Of a DNA stretch of 22,867 nt, positions 1 through 7,960 are shown one piece after another (position 1 is the stretch's first letter; the number at the start of each line of letters is the position of its first letter). The translations under genes were made by a program, and so were the position numbers. The DNA comes from Candidatus Pelagibacterales bacterium (GTDB lineage: Bacteria > Pseudomonadota > Alphaproteobacteria > TMED109): positions 1 through 22,867 of the forward strand of contig PCCU01000069.1 of NCBI GenBank assembly GCA_002732015.1. The letters run 5' to 3'. The notes beneath the pieces are model-generated. The model was not told where the DNA came from, made no database searches, and saw only the letters and a program-made list of their open reading frames with translations.

Positions 1-148
1 AACTAGTTTTACCAGAACCTGAAGATCCAATTATTGCTATTTTTTGGGAGCTTGACAAAACTAAGTCTAAGCTATTAAGGACATTGATTTTATTTTTTCC
101 TTGATAGAAATACTGGGAAATATTTTTTAGAGTAAGAATTTCACTCAT
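1..148 (-). CDS. lolD: LolD-like lipoprotein-release ABC transporter ATPase, N-terminal fragment cut by the window edge
   Basis: The reading frame opens with ATG at 148 and runs off the window after 49 residues. Residues about 40 to 48 read GSSGSGKTS, a Walker A nucleotide-binding loop, preceded by a beta strand (KIAII), which is the usual start of an ABC ATPase domain. The stretch before it (LTLKNISQYFYQGKN) fits the first strand of LolD, the cytoplasmic ATPase that powers lipoprotein extraction from the inner membrane. The start codon overlaps the end of the upstream permease gene by 8 bases (ATGAGTGA), so the two are probably translationally coupled and their products act in one complex. 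The LolD assignment rests mainly on the adjacent LolC/E permease; the fragment alone shows only an ABC ATPase. Confidence 0.85.
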   Translation of the reverse strand, partial: MSEILTLKNISQYFYQGKNKINVLNSLDLVLSSSQKIAIIGSSGSGKTS

Positions 149-1382
149 ATCTTAAAACATTTGCAGGTTCAATTTTAGATGCCTTCCAAGAAGGATATAT
201 AGTAGCCAGTATAGATAGGCTTATAGAAATTAAAAAAATAATAAAAACTTCTCCATAATCAATTTTTGAGGGAATTATGTTGAAAAAATATACCTCTGCT
301 GAAAAAAGATTGCTGTCAAATAGGGCCTCTAAAAACTTTTGTATCTTTCCTATATTAATACTAAAAAGCACCCCAATTGATGTACCTATTATAGTACCAA
401 AAAAACCAACTACTGAACCGATGATAATAAATATTCTTTGTATTTCAGACCTTTTTACACCAAGAGATCTAAGAATTCCTATTCCTCTCTCCTTATCTTT
501 TACAATCATAATTATACTAGATATTAAATTAAATGCTGCAACAAAGATTATAAGAAATAGAATAAGAAACATAACTTTTTTTTCTATTTCGAGAGCATTA
601 AATAGCTCTTTGTGCAATCTTTTCCAAGAAAAAACCTTTCCGTTATTATCTAAAATATTTGATATCATTAGTAAAGAATCATCCAACTTTTTGCTTTCCA
701 GTAAAAAAATTTCTAATTGAGAAACATCTCTCTCGCTACCAATTAGACTTTTAGCTTGTATTCTAGGAAGAAATATAATATTTCTATCATAATCATACAT
801 TCCTACATCAAAGATACCAATCACTTTATATTCATCAGTAATAGGAATACTACCAAATGGAGTTTCATTTGTATTTGAAGTCAGTAGTGTGATTTTATCA
901 TTAACTTTGACTCCTAGATATGATGCTAACCTACTACCAACAACTATAGATTTTTTATTAAAATTTTCTAGGTTTCCTTCGATTATATTATTAGCTATAC
1001 TATCTCTTTCTAGCAAATCTGCTTTTTTTATACCTTTGACTAATATGCCTGATGCAACCTTATTAAAAGATATCATAGCATTAAACTCTAGCTCTTCAGA
1101 AACATATTCAACATTAGGAAGATTCTGAATATTATCTACTATACTGTTGATATTATTGTTTTTTTTTAAATTAAGATAGACTACAGCATGACCATTGATT
1201 CCTATAATTTTATCTAATAACTCTATTCTAAATCCATTCATTACTGACATAACAATTATTAAAGTAGCAACTCCAATAGTAATACCAATAAAAGAAAAAA
1301 AGGAACTAATTGATACAAATCTCTCATCTCTTTTAGATTTTAAATACCTAAACGCTATAAAAGATTCTAAGTTAAAATTCAT
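141..1382 (-). CDS. lolC: LolC/LolE-family lipoprotein-releasing ABC transporter permease
   Basis: This 413-residue inner-membrane protein matches the LolC/LolE permease family, which hands outer-membrane lipoproteins to the periplasmic carrier LolA. It has the expected layout: a short cytoplasmic N-terminus (FIAFRYLKSKR), a first membrane helix at about residues 27 to 48 ending in the family motif VMNGFR, a large periplasmic domain of roughly 220 residues, then three membrane helices near 270 to 295, 315 to 340 and 373 to 395. The coupling segment KDKERGIGILRSLG after the second helix, which contacts the ATPase, is clear. The C-terminus (YPSWKASKIEPANVLRYE) is typical. The start overlaps proS by 11 bases and the end overlaps lolD by 8. 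Many alphaproteobacteria carry one permease that may act as a homodimer, so the choice between LolC and LolE is a matter of naming. Confidence 0.93.
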   Translation of the reverse strand: MNFNLESFIAFRYLKSKRDERFVSISSFFSFIGITIGVATLIIVMSVMNGFRIELLDKIIGINGHAVVYLNLKKNNNINSIVDNIQNLPNVEYVSEELEFNAMISFNKVASGILVKGIKKADLLERDSIANNIIEGNLENFNKKSIVVGSRLASYLGVKVNDKITLLTSNTNETPFGSIPITDEYKVIGIFDVGMYDYDRNIIFLPRIQAKSLIGSERDVSQLEIFLLESKKLDDSLLMISNILDNNGKVFSWKRLHKELFNALEIEKKVMFLILFLIIFVAAFNLISSIIMIVKDKERGIGILRSLGVKRSEIQRIFIIIGSVVGFFGTIIGTSIGVLFSINIGKIQKFLEALFDSNLFSAEVYFFNIIPSKIDYGEVFIIFLISISLSILATIYPSWKASKIEPANVLRYE

Positions 1383-2700
1383 AATTTTTTTTTAAATAAT
1401 CCTCAATTTGGTCTTTACTTATTAGACTTATCTTACCACTTTTTCTGTCTTTTACTTCAATATTATTATTACTTATATTTTTTTCACCAATAATTAACTG
1501 TACTGGTAATCCTATCAAATCAAAAATATTTAATTTTTGCCCTAACCTTATATCTCTATCTTCATAAATAATACTATATTTTTTTTTAAAAAATTTATAA
1601 AAGTTTTCAGAATACTCAGTTGATAAATTGTCTCCTACCCTTACATTTATAAGCCCTATCTTAAAAGGAGCAACCTCTGCAGGCCATATGATACCTTTTT
1701 CATCATAACTAGACTCTATTATAGCAGCAACTAATCTACTTACACCTATACCATAAGAACCACTATAAATAAAATTTGATTTACCATTATTATCTAAAAA
1801 CATAGAATTTAGCTTCTTAGAATATTTTGTACCAAAGTAAAAAATATGACCAATTTCTATTCCTTTAGAGTATTTTCTGTTTTCTAATTTTACATTTTTT
1901 TCAAAAAATTTTTTTTTATGCTTTTCTGAGGTTTTACTATAATAATTGGAATATTCTAAAATTAACTTTTTTACTTTTTCATTATCATTGAAATCTATAT
2001 TTTTAAATTCAATATCATTTATAGTTTTATCATAAAATATTTCAGACTCTCCATTGGCAGTCTCTAATATAAACTCATGACTTAAAGTTCCTCCTATAGG
2101 CCCTGTTTCTGCCTCAAAAGGCAATGCATTTATTCCCAATTTTTTAAAAATTTTCAAATATAACAGAAACATTTTACAGTAAGATAAATATGAATTTTCA
2201 TAACTAGTATCAAACGAATATGCATCCTTCATTAAAAACTCTCTACATCTCATAACGCCAAACCTTGGCCTTACTTCATCTCTAAACTTCCATTGAATAT
2301 GATATAGAATTTTAGGAAAGTCCTTATAAGACCTTAAATCTTTTGATACTATATCAGTAATTAATTCTTCATTTGTTGGCCCATATAAAAGTTCTGCCTT
2401 ATTTCTATCAGAAATTCTTAACATTTCTTTTCCATAATCAGAATATCTTTCAGATTTTTTCCATAATTCTGCAGACTGTATTGTAGGCATCAATAATTCT
2501 TGGATCATAAAATCTTTATGTAAATCTCTTATTATATTTTCAATATTTTTTAAAACTATTAAGCCTAGAGGCAACCATGTATATATGCCTGTTGCAGACT
2601 GTCTTATCATATTACTTCTTAACATTAACTTGTGTGATGCCAGAAAAGCATCAGTAGGATTTTCTTTTAGTGGAAATAAATAAAAGTTACTAGTTCTCAT
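1372..2700 (-). CDS. proS: Prolyl-tRNA synthetase, short form without editing insertion
   Basis: The protein charges tRNA-Pro with proline in the cytoplasm. It is a class II synthetase of 442 residues. Motif 1 lies near residues 34 to 60 (SATGIYTWLPLG), the TxE-type substrate loop near 107 to 112 (YGPTNEE), motif 2 at 139 to 162 (FRDEVRPRFGVMRCREF) and motif 3 at 314 to 328 (GSYGIGVSR). An anticodon-binding domain follows from about 345 to the end. The E. coli enzyme is about 570 residues long because of an editing domain between motifs 2 and 3; here that interval is much shorter, as in other alphaproteobacterial ProRS, so mischarged Ala-tRNA-Pro would have to be cleared by a separate protein not seen in this window. 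The gene starts one base after the DUF1467 gene and overlaps lolC. Confidence 0.97.
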   Translation of the reverse strand: MRTSNFYLFPLKENPTDAFLASHKLMLRSNMIRQSATGIYTWLPLGLIVLKNIENIIRDLHKDFMIQELLMPTIQSAELWKKSERYSDYGKEMLRISDRNKAELLYGPTNEELITDIVSKDLRSYKDFPKILYHIQWKFRDEVRPRFGVMRCREFLMKDAYSFDTSYENSYLSYCKMFLLYLKIFKKLGINALPFEAETGPIGGTLSHEFILETANGESEIFYDKTINDIEFKNIDFNDNEKVKKLILEYSNYYSKTSEKHKKKFFEKNVKLENRKYSKGIEIGHIFYFGTKYSKKLNSMFLDNNGKSNFIYSGSYGIGVSRLVAAIIESSYDEKGIIWPAEVAPFKIGLINVRVGDNLSTEYSENFYKFFKKKYSIIYEDRDIRLGQKLNIFDLIGLPVQLIIGEKNISNNNIEVKDRKSGKISLISKDQIEDYLKKNYEF

Positions 2701-2701
2701 A

Positions 2702-2950
2702 CTATAAAAAAATGTCCTTTAATGAAAATAAATTATAGTATTCTAACATCCACATAATAATAGTAATGAAAAAAGATATGACACTAGCAAATATAAGCTT
2801 TTTTAGTATTTTTGGTTTTTTTGGCGCGCTTCTTACAAACTCAGTTTTTTCGTTATCTTTAGTAATAGGTTCGTATCCAATTGGTAATAATATAAAAAAA
2901 ATAGGCCACCAGATTACTAGGAAAAAAATTAAAATATCAATTAAAGACAT
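2702..2950 (-). CDS. DUF1467 small membrane protein
   Basis: This 82-residue protein has two hydrophobic helices, at about residues 4 to 25 and 50 to 72, joined by a charged loop rich in Lys, Glu and Pro. The first helix contains FFLVIWWPIFFILLPIG, followed by an Arg/Ser/Ala/Pro-Lys stretch (FVRSAPKKP), which is the pattern of the DUF1467 family of alphaproteobacterial membrane proteins. Its biochemical role is not known. Its ATG shares one base with the stop of the epimerase gene (TAATG), and its stop is one base before proS, so it is certainly co-translated with them. The position between mce and proS is a recurrent alphaproteobacterial arrangement and supports the family call more than the short sequence does. 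Confidence 0.87.
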   Translation of the reverse strand: MSLIDILIFFLVIWWPIFFILLPIGYEPITKDNEKTEFVRSAPKKPKILKKLIFASVISFFITIIMWMLEYYNLFSLKDIFL

Positions 2951-3354
2951 TATATCTGCTCTAATTCAATTAAGGTTCCATTGAAATTACTAGGATGAAT
3001 AAATATAACTGGTTTTCCATGAGCGCCCTCTCTTGGGATTCCATCACCAAGAATTTTACAATTATTTTTAATTAAACTTTTTATGGATAGGTTTATATCT
3101 TTTACTTCATAGCAAATATGATGAATACCTCCATTATTATTTCTTTCCAAAAACCTTCTAATTGGTGAGTTTTCCCCTAAAGGTTCAAGTAATTCTATAT
3201 TTGTATTTTGCAAAGTTATAAAAGCTGTAGTTACTCCATGATCTATAAGCTTCAAAGGCTTAGAAATATTGCAATTAAAAGTACTTTTATAATTTAGTAT
3301 TGCTTTAGATAGACTTGGAACAGCAATTGCGATGTGATTAACTTTTTCTAACAT
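2950..3354 (-). CDS. mce: Methylmalonyl-CoA epimerase
   Basis: The 134-residue protein belongs to the glyoxalase/VOC fold and matches methylmalonyl-CoA epimerase, which interconverts the (S) and (R) forms of methylmalonyl-CoA between propionyl-CoA carboxylase and the B12-dependent mutase. Two repeated beta-alpha-beta-beta-beta units are visible, beginning VNHIAIAV (residues 5 to 12) and GGIHHICYEV (75 to 84). Likely metal ligands are His7, Glu54 (or a neighbour in NIELLEP), His78 or His79, and Glu130 in the C-terminal TLIELEQI. The segment GAHGKPVIFIHP near 110 to 121 is typical of the family. It follows RNase J by 5 bases. No carboxylase or mutase gene lies in the window, so the pathway itself is inferred. 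Confidence 0.93.
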   Translation of the reverse strand: MLEKVNHIAIAVPSLSKAILNYKSTFNCNISKPLKLIDHGVTTAFITLQNTNIELLEPLGENSPIRRFLERNNNGGIHHICYEVKDINLSIKSLIKNNCKILGDGIPREGAHGKPVIFIHPSNFNGTLIELEQI

Positions 3355-3359
3355 ACATA

Positions 3360-5036
3360 TTAAATATAAATAATATCTAAAATTATGGAAGGACTTTTAT
3401 CGAATTTGTTGATAATAAACTTTTTAACTTTTTTGTTTAAATAATCTCTTAGTTGTTTTTCTTTAGAAACATTAAAAGGTATAAAACTTTTGATTTCATC
3501 ATTCAAATACTCTGAAAGTTCTATAAGCTGTTCTTGCTCTACGCTATTAACCACAGATAAAAATTTTATTCTAGGCAATTCCTGCAAGTCTCCTACATCA
3601 GAAAAAACAAAGTTTATTGTTACAACACCATTAAATAACATTTTTTTTCTTTCCTTGAAAAAATTACTTTCTGTTGATATTAATTCATCACCATTAACTG
3701 CCATTTTTCCTGTTGGTAACTCAGCAATGATATCTGCTTTATTATTACAAAGCCTAATTAATTGACCATTTTTGGTTTTTAAAACTTCCTCTATTCCATT
3801 TTTTTTTGCTAACTCAGCATGCGCTTTAATATGAATAGCCTCACCATGAACTGGAATTAAAATAGATGGGTTTATCCAAGAGTACATCATTTTAAGCTCT
3901 TCTTGTCCAGGATGTCCAGAAACATGAATATTTTTAGCTTTAGGAAAAACTACATCTACCCCCTTATAAACTAATTTATTGATTAAATTATTAATACTAA
4001 CCTCATTACCAGGTATCATTCTAGAAGAAAATACAATTCTATCACCTTTCTTAAATCTAATATGAGGATGAGTTTCATCAGCTATTCTGTTTAAAGCACC
4101 TAGAGGTTCACCTTGAGATCCCGTACAAATAGCAAGAAAACTATGATCACTAAAATTTTTTAAATTTCTTTCTTCGTGAAAAATATGCTTTTCCTTTAAA
4201 TACCCAACTGACTTCGATGCTTTAATCATTCTCCACATTGACCTGCCAATTGCTCCTAGCTGCCTATTAGTTTTTTTTGCAATATTAGATAGTGTTAAAA
4301 TTCTTTCTACATTTGAAGCAAACATAGCTACAAATACTCTTCCCTTGTAGCCCTTTATCAAATTATAAATACCTTTTTCAATTGACTTTTCTGAACCTGA
4401 GAAACCTTTCACATTGGCATTAGTAGAATCACATATCATTGCAGAAACACCAGATTTTCCTATCTCTTTAAGTCTTTTTGAATTAGGTTTATTTCCAATT
4501 GCGGGGTCATTATCAATCTTCCAGTCTCCTGTATGAAAAATCTTTTTCTTTCCTAAAGTTATTAGTAAAGAATTTGCTTCTAATATGGAATGACTTATAT
4601 TTATTAACTCAAGTTTAAAAGGGCCTATTTCAAACTTTGATTCCTTATTAACAATATTAAGATTAGCTTTTTCAAGTAAACCATAATCAATTAACCTCTG
4701 CTTCAGTAAATATCCTGAAAAGGGGGTAGTATAAATTGGACATCTAATATGAGGCCATAAATGATGAACTCCTCCTATGTGGTCTTCATGTGCATGAGTA
4801 ATAAACATTCCACATACATTTAGATTGTTTTCGATTATGGCATCAATATTTGGCATAAATACATCAGCACCAATAACTTTGCTATCTTTGAAAGAAACTC
4901 CACAATCAACGATTAACCAATTATCTTTATATCCATAAAGATTAAGGTTCATACCTATCTCTCCAGAACCTCCTAGAGGTAAAAAATAAGCATGGTCTGA
5001 ATTTTTATCTTTAAATAAGCTATTTATCACTTTCAT
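3360..5036 (-). CDS. rnj: Ribonuclease J (metallo-beta-lactamase / beta-CASP)
   Basis: The 558-residue protein is an RNase J, a zinc enzyme with 5'-to-3' exonuclease and endonuclease activity in mRNA decay and rRNA maturation. The metallo-beta-lactamase signature HAHEDH occupies residues 81 to 86, with further metal ligands His149 (NISHS), Asp171 (HTGDW) and His397 (PVHGEA). The beta-CASP segment shows the expected motifs near 235 to 247 (FVAMFASNVERI), 303 to 311 (ICTGSQGEP) and 370 to 377 (IHVSGHPG). A C-terminal domain of about 100 residues follows residue 450. Sinorhizobium and other alphaproteobacteria use RNase J, so its presence in a Gram-negative is not odd. The ATG lies 17 bases inside the end of coaX, the longest overlap in this run. 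Confidence 0.96.
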   Translation of the reverse strand: MKVINSLFKDKNSDHAYFLPLGGSGEIGMNLNLYGYKDNWLIVDCGVSFKDSKVIGADVFMPNIDAIIENNLNVCGMFITHAHEDHIGGVHHLWPHIRCPIYTTPFSGYLLKQRLIDYGLLEKANLNIVNKESKFEIGPFKLELINISHSILEANSLLITLGKKKIFHTGDWKIDNDPAIGNKPNSKRLKEIGKSGVSAMICDSTNANVKGFSGSEKSIEKGIYNLIKGYKGRVFVAMFASNVERILTLSNIAKKTNRQLGAIGRSMWRMIKASKSVGYLKEKHIFHEERNLKNFSDHSFLAICTGSQGEPLGALNRIADETHPHIRFKKGDRIVFSSRMIPGNEVSINNLINKLVYKGVDVVFPKAKNIHVSGHPGQEELKMMYSWINPSILIPVHGEAIHIKAHAELAKKNGIEEVLKTKNGQLIRLCNNKADIIAELPTGKMAVNGDELISTESNFFKERKKMLFNGVVTINFVFSDVGDLQELPRIKFLSVVNSVEQEQLIELSEYLNDEIKSFIPFNVSKEKQLRDYLNKKVKKFIINKFDKSPSIILDIIYI

Positions 5037-5790
5037 TTACCTTGTGTTGTTTATAAGCTAGATACAATCCTTCAATAGTCAAATTTTTTCTTATTACATT
5101 ATTTATTCCTAGGTTTTCTGAAAATAGATCTGCTAACCCACCTGTTAAAATAATTTTAGTTTTATATTTCAATTCTAGCGTAGTTAAATTAATTATATGA
5201 TTTATCAACCCTATATAACCAAAATAAATACCAGAACTCATTGCCTGAACTGTAGACTTGCCTATTACTTGTTTTGGTTTGATTACTGCAATTCTAGGCA
5301 ACCTCGCTGCTGCAGAATGCAAAGTTTGAAGAGATAGGTTTATACCAGGACAAATAATACCTCCTACGTATGCACCACTCTTGTCAACTACATCAAAAGT
5401 TGTAGCTGTACCAAAATCAATTATAATAGTAGCCTCTTTGTAAAGACTCCACGCAGCCAATGAATTAACAAGTCTATCAGTACCTACTTCCTTTTTATTT
5501 TCTACCTTTATAGGAAAATTAATTTTTATATCTTCATTAATAACATATACTTTCTTTTTAAGATAATTATAACACGATTTTTTTATCTCCTCTGTTGCTT
5601 CAGGTACTACAGAACCTATTATCACTGCTTTAATATTCGATACATCTTTAATAATGGTTGACAACCAAATAAAATACTCATCACTAGTTCTTTTAATATC
5701 AGTTGAAATTCTCCATTTCTTTTCCACCAAACTCTTATCTAAAAGAGCAAAAACAATATTAGTATTTCCTATATCTACAACTAAATACAT
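5020..5790 (-). CDS. coaX: Type III pantothenate kinase
   Basis: This enzyme phosphorylates pantothenate, the first step of coenzyme A synthesis. The 256 residues carry the ASKHA-fold landmarks of the CoaX family: the phosphate-binding loop DIGNTN at 6 to 11, the pantothenate-site motif GTDRLVN at 103 to 109, the catalytic and phosphate-binding segment DFGTATTFD at 125 to 133, and GGIICPG at 143 to 149. Length matches the family. Type III kinases are not feedback-inhibited by CoA, unlike CoaA, so flux control must lie elsewhere. It follows birA with a 2-base gap and ends with TAG inside the rnj coding region. The usual alphaproteobacterial neighbours birA and rnj flank it. Confidence 0.96.
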   Translation of the reverse strand: MYLVVDIGNTNIVFALLDKSLVEKKWRISTDIKRTSDEYFIWLSTIIKDVSNIKAVIIGSVVPEATEEIKKSCYNYLKKKVYVINEDIKINFPIKVENKKEVGTDRLVNSLAAWSLYKEATIIIDFGTATTFDVVDKSGAYVGGIICPGINLSLQTLHSAAARLPRIAVIKPKQVIGKSTVQAMSSGIYFGYIGLINHIINLTTLELKYKTKIILTGGLADLFSENLGINNVIRKNLTIEGLYLAYKQHKVNESDK

Positions 5791-5792
5791 TT

Positions 5793-6527
5793 TTAAATTA
5801 ACTCTAAATTAAAAAAATTATTTTTTTTATTTTCCATTAAAATTTCAATTGATCCATCTTTAGCTAAACCTTTATATACTCCTTTTACTATTTTATTATT
5901 ATGATGAAATTTAACTTTAGAATTTAACTTCGTAGATCTCTTCATCCATTCTTCTAAAATAATCCTTTTGTTCTCATTCAGTACTTCAATCCAAGAATTA
6001 ATTCCAATCAAGATGGACTTAGTTAGTTTTATACTTTCGATAGAAAAGTTACAGTACTTTTTTAAAAAAGTTGAAGTCTTATCTAAATTTTCAGGGTTAT
6101 TATTAATATTTACTCCTATACCTACTATAATTTCTTTTATGTTATTGCCATAACTTAAAAATTCTATTAGTATTCCGCAAACTTTTTTATTATCTACATA
6201 TATATCATTGGGCCATTTAATAAATGTCTTTATTGGTTTTGATATAAATTTTTTTATGATATCATAAAGTACTATACCCATTACATAAGTAATGAAGTGG
6301 TGATTGTTTTCAATTTTTTTTTTAAACCTTATCGATAAATATAAATTTCCTTTATCTGAAATCCAACTATTTTTTCTTCTGCCTCGGCCTTGAGTTTGTT
6401 GATTAGCCAATACTGCTACTTCATTATAAATATTATATTTTTTTTTTTTAATTTCATTCATTGTACTATCAAGAATATCAAAGCAAAATAATGGTGTAGA
6501 TTTATTTATGTAAATATTTTTTTTCAC
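5793..6527 (-). CDS. birA: Biotin-[acetyl-CoA/propionyl-CoA carboxylase] ligase, without repressor domain
   Basis: The 244-residue protein joins biotin to the carrier lysine of biotin-dependent carboxylases through a biotinyl-AMP intermediate. Catalytic landmarks are DSTMNE at 20 to 25, the biotinyl-AMP loop GRGRRKNSW at 47 to 55, the ATP-site KWPND at 104 to 108, GILIE at 118 to 122 and GIGVNIN at 136 to 142. There is no N-terminal winged-helix domain, so unlike E. coli BirA it should not be a DNA-binding repressor. The start is GTG at 6527, forming a GTGA overlap with the nuoN stop. Codons 27 to 30 make a run of 12 consecutive A bases, and a second run of 10 A lies near codons 69 to 71. The C-terminal 60 residues fit the small BPL C domain. 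Confidence 0.93.
   Translation of the reverse strand: MKKNIYINKSTPLFCFDILDSTMNEIKKKKYNIYNEVAVLANQQTQGRGRRKNSWISDKGNLYLSIRFKKKIENNHHFITYVMGIVLYDIIKKFISKPIKTFIKWPNDIYVDNKKVCGILIEFLSYGNNIKEIIVGIGVNINNNPENLDKTSTFLKKYCNFSIESIKLTKSILIGINSWIEVLNENKRIILEEWMKRSTKLNSKVKFHHNNKIVKGVYKGLAKDGSIEILMENKKNNFFNLELI
6438..6449 (-). repeat. 12-base A homopolymer inside birA (T run on the plus strand)
   Basis: Twelve consecutive T on the plus strand read as AAA AAA AAA AAA, four lysine codons (27 to 30) early in birA. It is the longest homopolymer I found in the window; other genes here reach 8 to 10. Its position upstream of the catalytic loop means any one-base slip would destroy the enzyme. Confidence 0.95.
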
Positions 6528-7957
6528 TTATTCCTAATATTTAAACTATTAATAAAACTAATTAAATCATTCGCAAAAAAAATAAATATTAGCATAGCTA
6601 TAGATACAACAATAAGAAACAAGAACATTCTATTATCTAATTCAAATGAAGAGCTATCATCTTGGTTATCCATATACATAATTTTAATTATTTTAAGATA
6701 ATAAAAAGCTGATATGACGCTAAAAATTACTCCAATAATTGCTAAAAATAAAAAATTAGACTCTACTGCAGAAACGAATATATAAAATTTTGCAAAAAAT
6801 CCTGCAAATGGAGGTATACCTGCCATTGATAATAGCAATATAATCATACATACTGCTGCTAATGAATTAGATTGAGAAAAACCTGCTAAAGCTTGTAACT
6901 TTAATATTTGCGTATTTTCCTTTCGTAACATCATGATAAAAGAAAATACACCTAATGATGCTAATGTATAAATAACTAAATACAGAATGGCTGAAGATAG
7001 CCCTAATGCAGAGTTAGAAATAATCCCAACTAATACATACCCAATATTAGCTATAGTACCGTAAGCAAATAGTCTTTTAATATTTTCCTGTCTTAATGCA
7101 GCAATAGAACCAACTGCCATGGATAAAACTGTAATTGTAATAATTATCTGTTGCCATAAACTTTCAAAGAAAAAGAAAGGTTTATTTAATAACTTTATTA
7201 AAGCAACTAATACGACTATTTTTGGTAATGTAATCAGTATAGTAGTTACCGAGCTAGGTGCTCCTTCATAAACATCTGGAGTCCACATATGGAAAGGAGC
7301 CGCGGATAGCTTGAAAGCTAATCCTGATAATATCAAAATCAAACCAAATGAAGATAGTAAAAAATTACTTTTATCAAAAATAAAACTTGAAATTACTTCA
7401 TAGTTAGTACTTCCAGTAATGGAATATGTCATAGAAATACCATATAAAATAATAGCAGAAGCAATTGATCCTAATATGAAATATTTCAATGCTGCCTCTG
7501 AGCTTTTTAGAGAGTCTCTATTTAAAGCTACTAATACATACAGCGATAGAGATTGCAGTTCAATAGATACATACAATAATAATAAATCATTAGCTGAAAC
7601 CATAAACAACATTCCTAAAATTGCGAACAACAATAAAATTGGATATTCAAATAAATTTAATTTATTATTTTTAATATATCCGTGAGATACATATAAAATA
7701 CCTATAGAGATACTAATTACAAAAAGTTTAACAATATTAGTAAAAATTGTATTAACAAAAATATTACTAGAGCCCTCAAAAGAAATATCAGAAAAGAGTA
7801 TAAAACAGCCAGAAATTAAAAGAGTAAATAGACTTAAAATATAAACCTTACTATATTTTTTATTTTTAGAAAATGCACCAATAACAATACAAAGCAATGA
7901 TCCAAAAAAAATAGTTATTTCTGGCAAATATAATTCAGGGTTAAAAAAATTTTCCAT
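6524..7957 (-). CDS. nuoN: NADH-quinone oxidoreductase subunit N (membrane antiporter-like)
   Basis: NuoN is one of the three antiporter-like subunits of the complex I membrane arm and carries one proton channel. The 477-residue product is hydrophobic throughout, with about 14 membrane helices. Key charged residues of the channel are visible: Glu133 in SIELQSLSLY, Lys216 in FKLSAAPFHMW, Lys246 in LPKIVVLVA and Lys390 in FFAKFYIF, at nearly the same numbers as in E. coli NuoN. The distal motif SMAGIPPFAGFFAK (377 to 390) is typical. It follows nuoM by 3 bases and its TGA stop overlaps the GTG of birA. It is the last nuo gene, and the transcript appears to run on into the housekeeping genes. 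Confidence 0.97.
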   Translation of the reverse strand: MENFFNPELYLPEITIFFGSLLCIVIGAFSKNKKYSKVYILSLFTLLISGCFILFSDISFEGSSNIFVNTIFTNIVKLFVISISIGILYVSHGYIKNNKLNLFEYPILLLFAILGMLFMVSANDLLLLYVSIELQSLSLYVLVALNRDSLKSSEAALKYFILGSIASAIILYGISMTYSITGSTNYEVISSFIFDKSNFLLSSFGLILILSGLAFKLSAAPFHMWTPDVYEGAPSSVTTILITLPKIVVLVALIKLLNKPFFFFESLWQQIIITITVLSMAVGSIAALRQENIKRLFAYGTIANIGYVLVGIISNSALGLSSAILYLVIYTLASLGVFSFIMMLRKENTQILKLQALAGFSQSNSLAAVCMIILLLSMAGIPPFAGFFAKFYIFVSAVESNFLFLAIIGVIFSVISAFYYLKIIKIMYMDNQDDSSSFELDNRMFLFLIVVSIAMLIFIFFANDLISFINSLNIRNK

Positions 7958-7960
7958 AGC

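Noticed and set aside
277..720. Plus-strand open frame of 147 codons opposite lolC
   Set aside because: It is antisense to a clear permease gene, has low-complexity Ile/Leu/Ser content typical of the reverse of membrane-protein DNA, and has no ribosome binding site or recognisable domain.
1372..1400. Nine-A run at the proS-lolC overlap as a programmed frameshift site
   Set aside because: A -1 slip would not enter the lolC frame, which needs +1, and lolC has its own ATG, so the run is better explained by AT bias.
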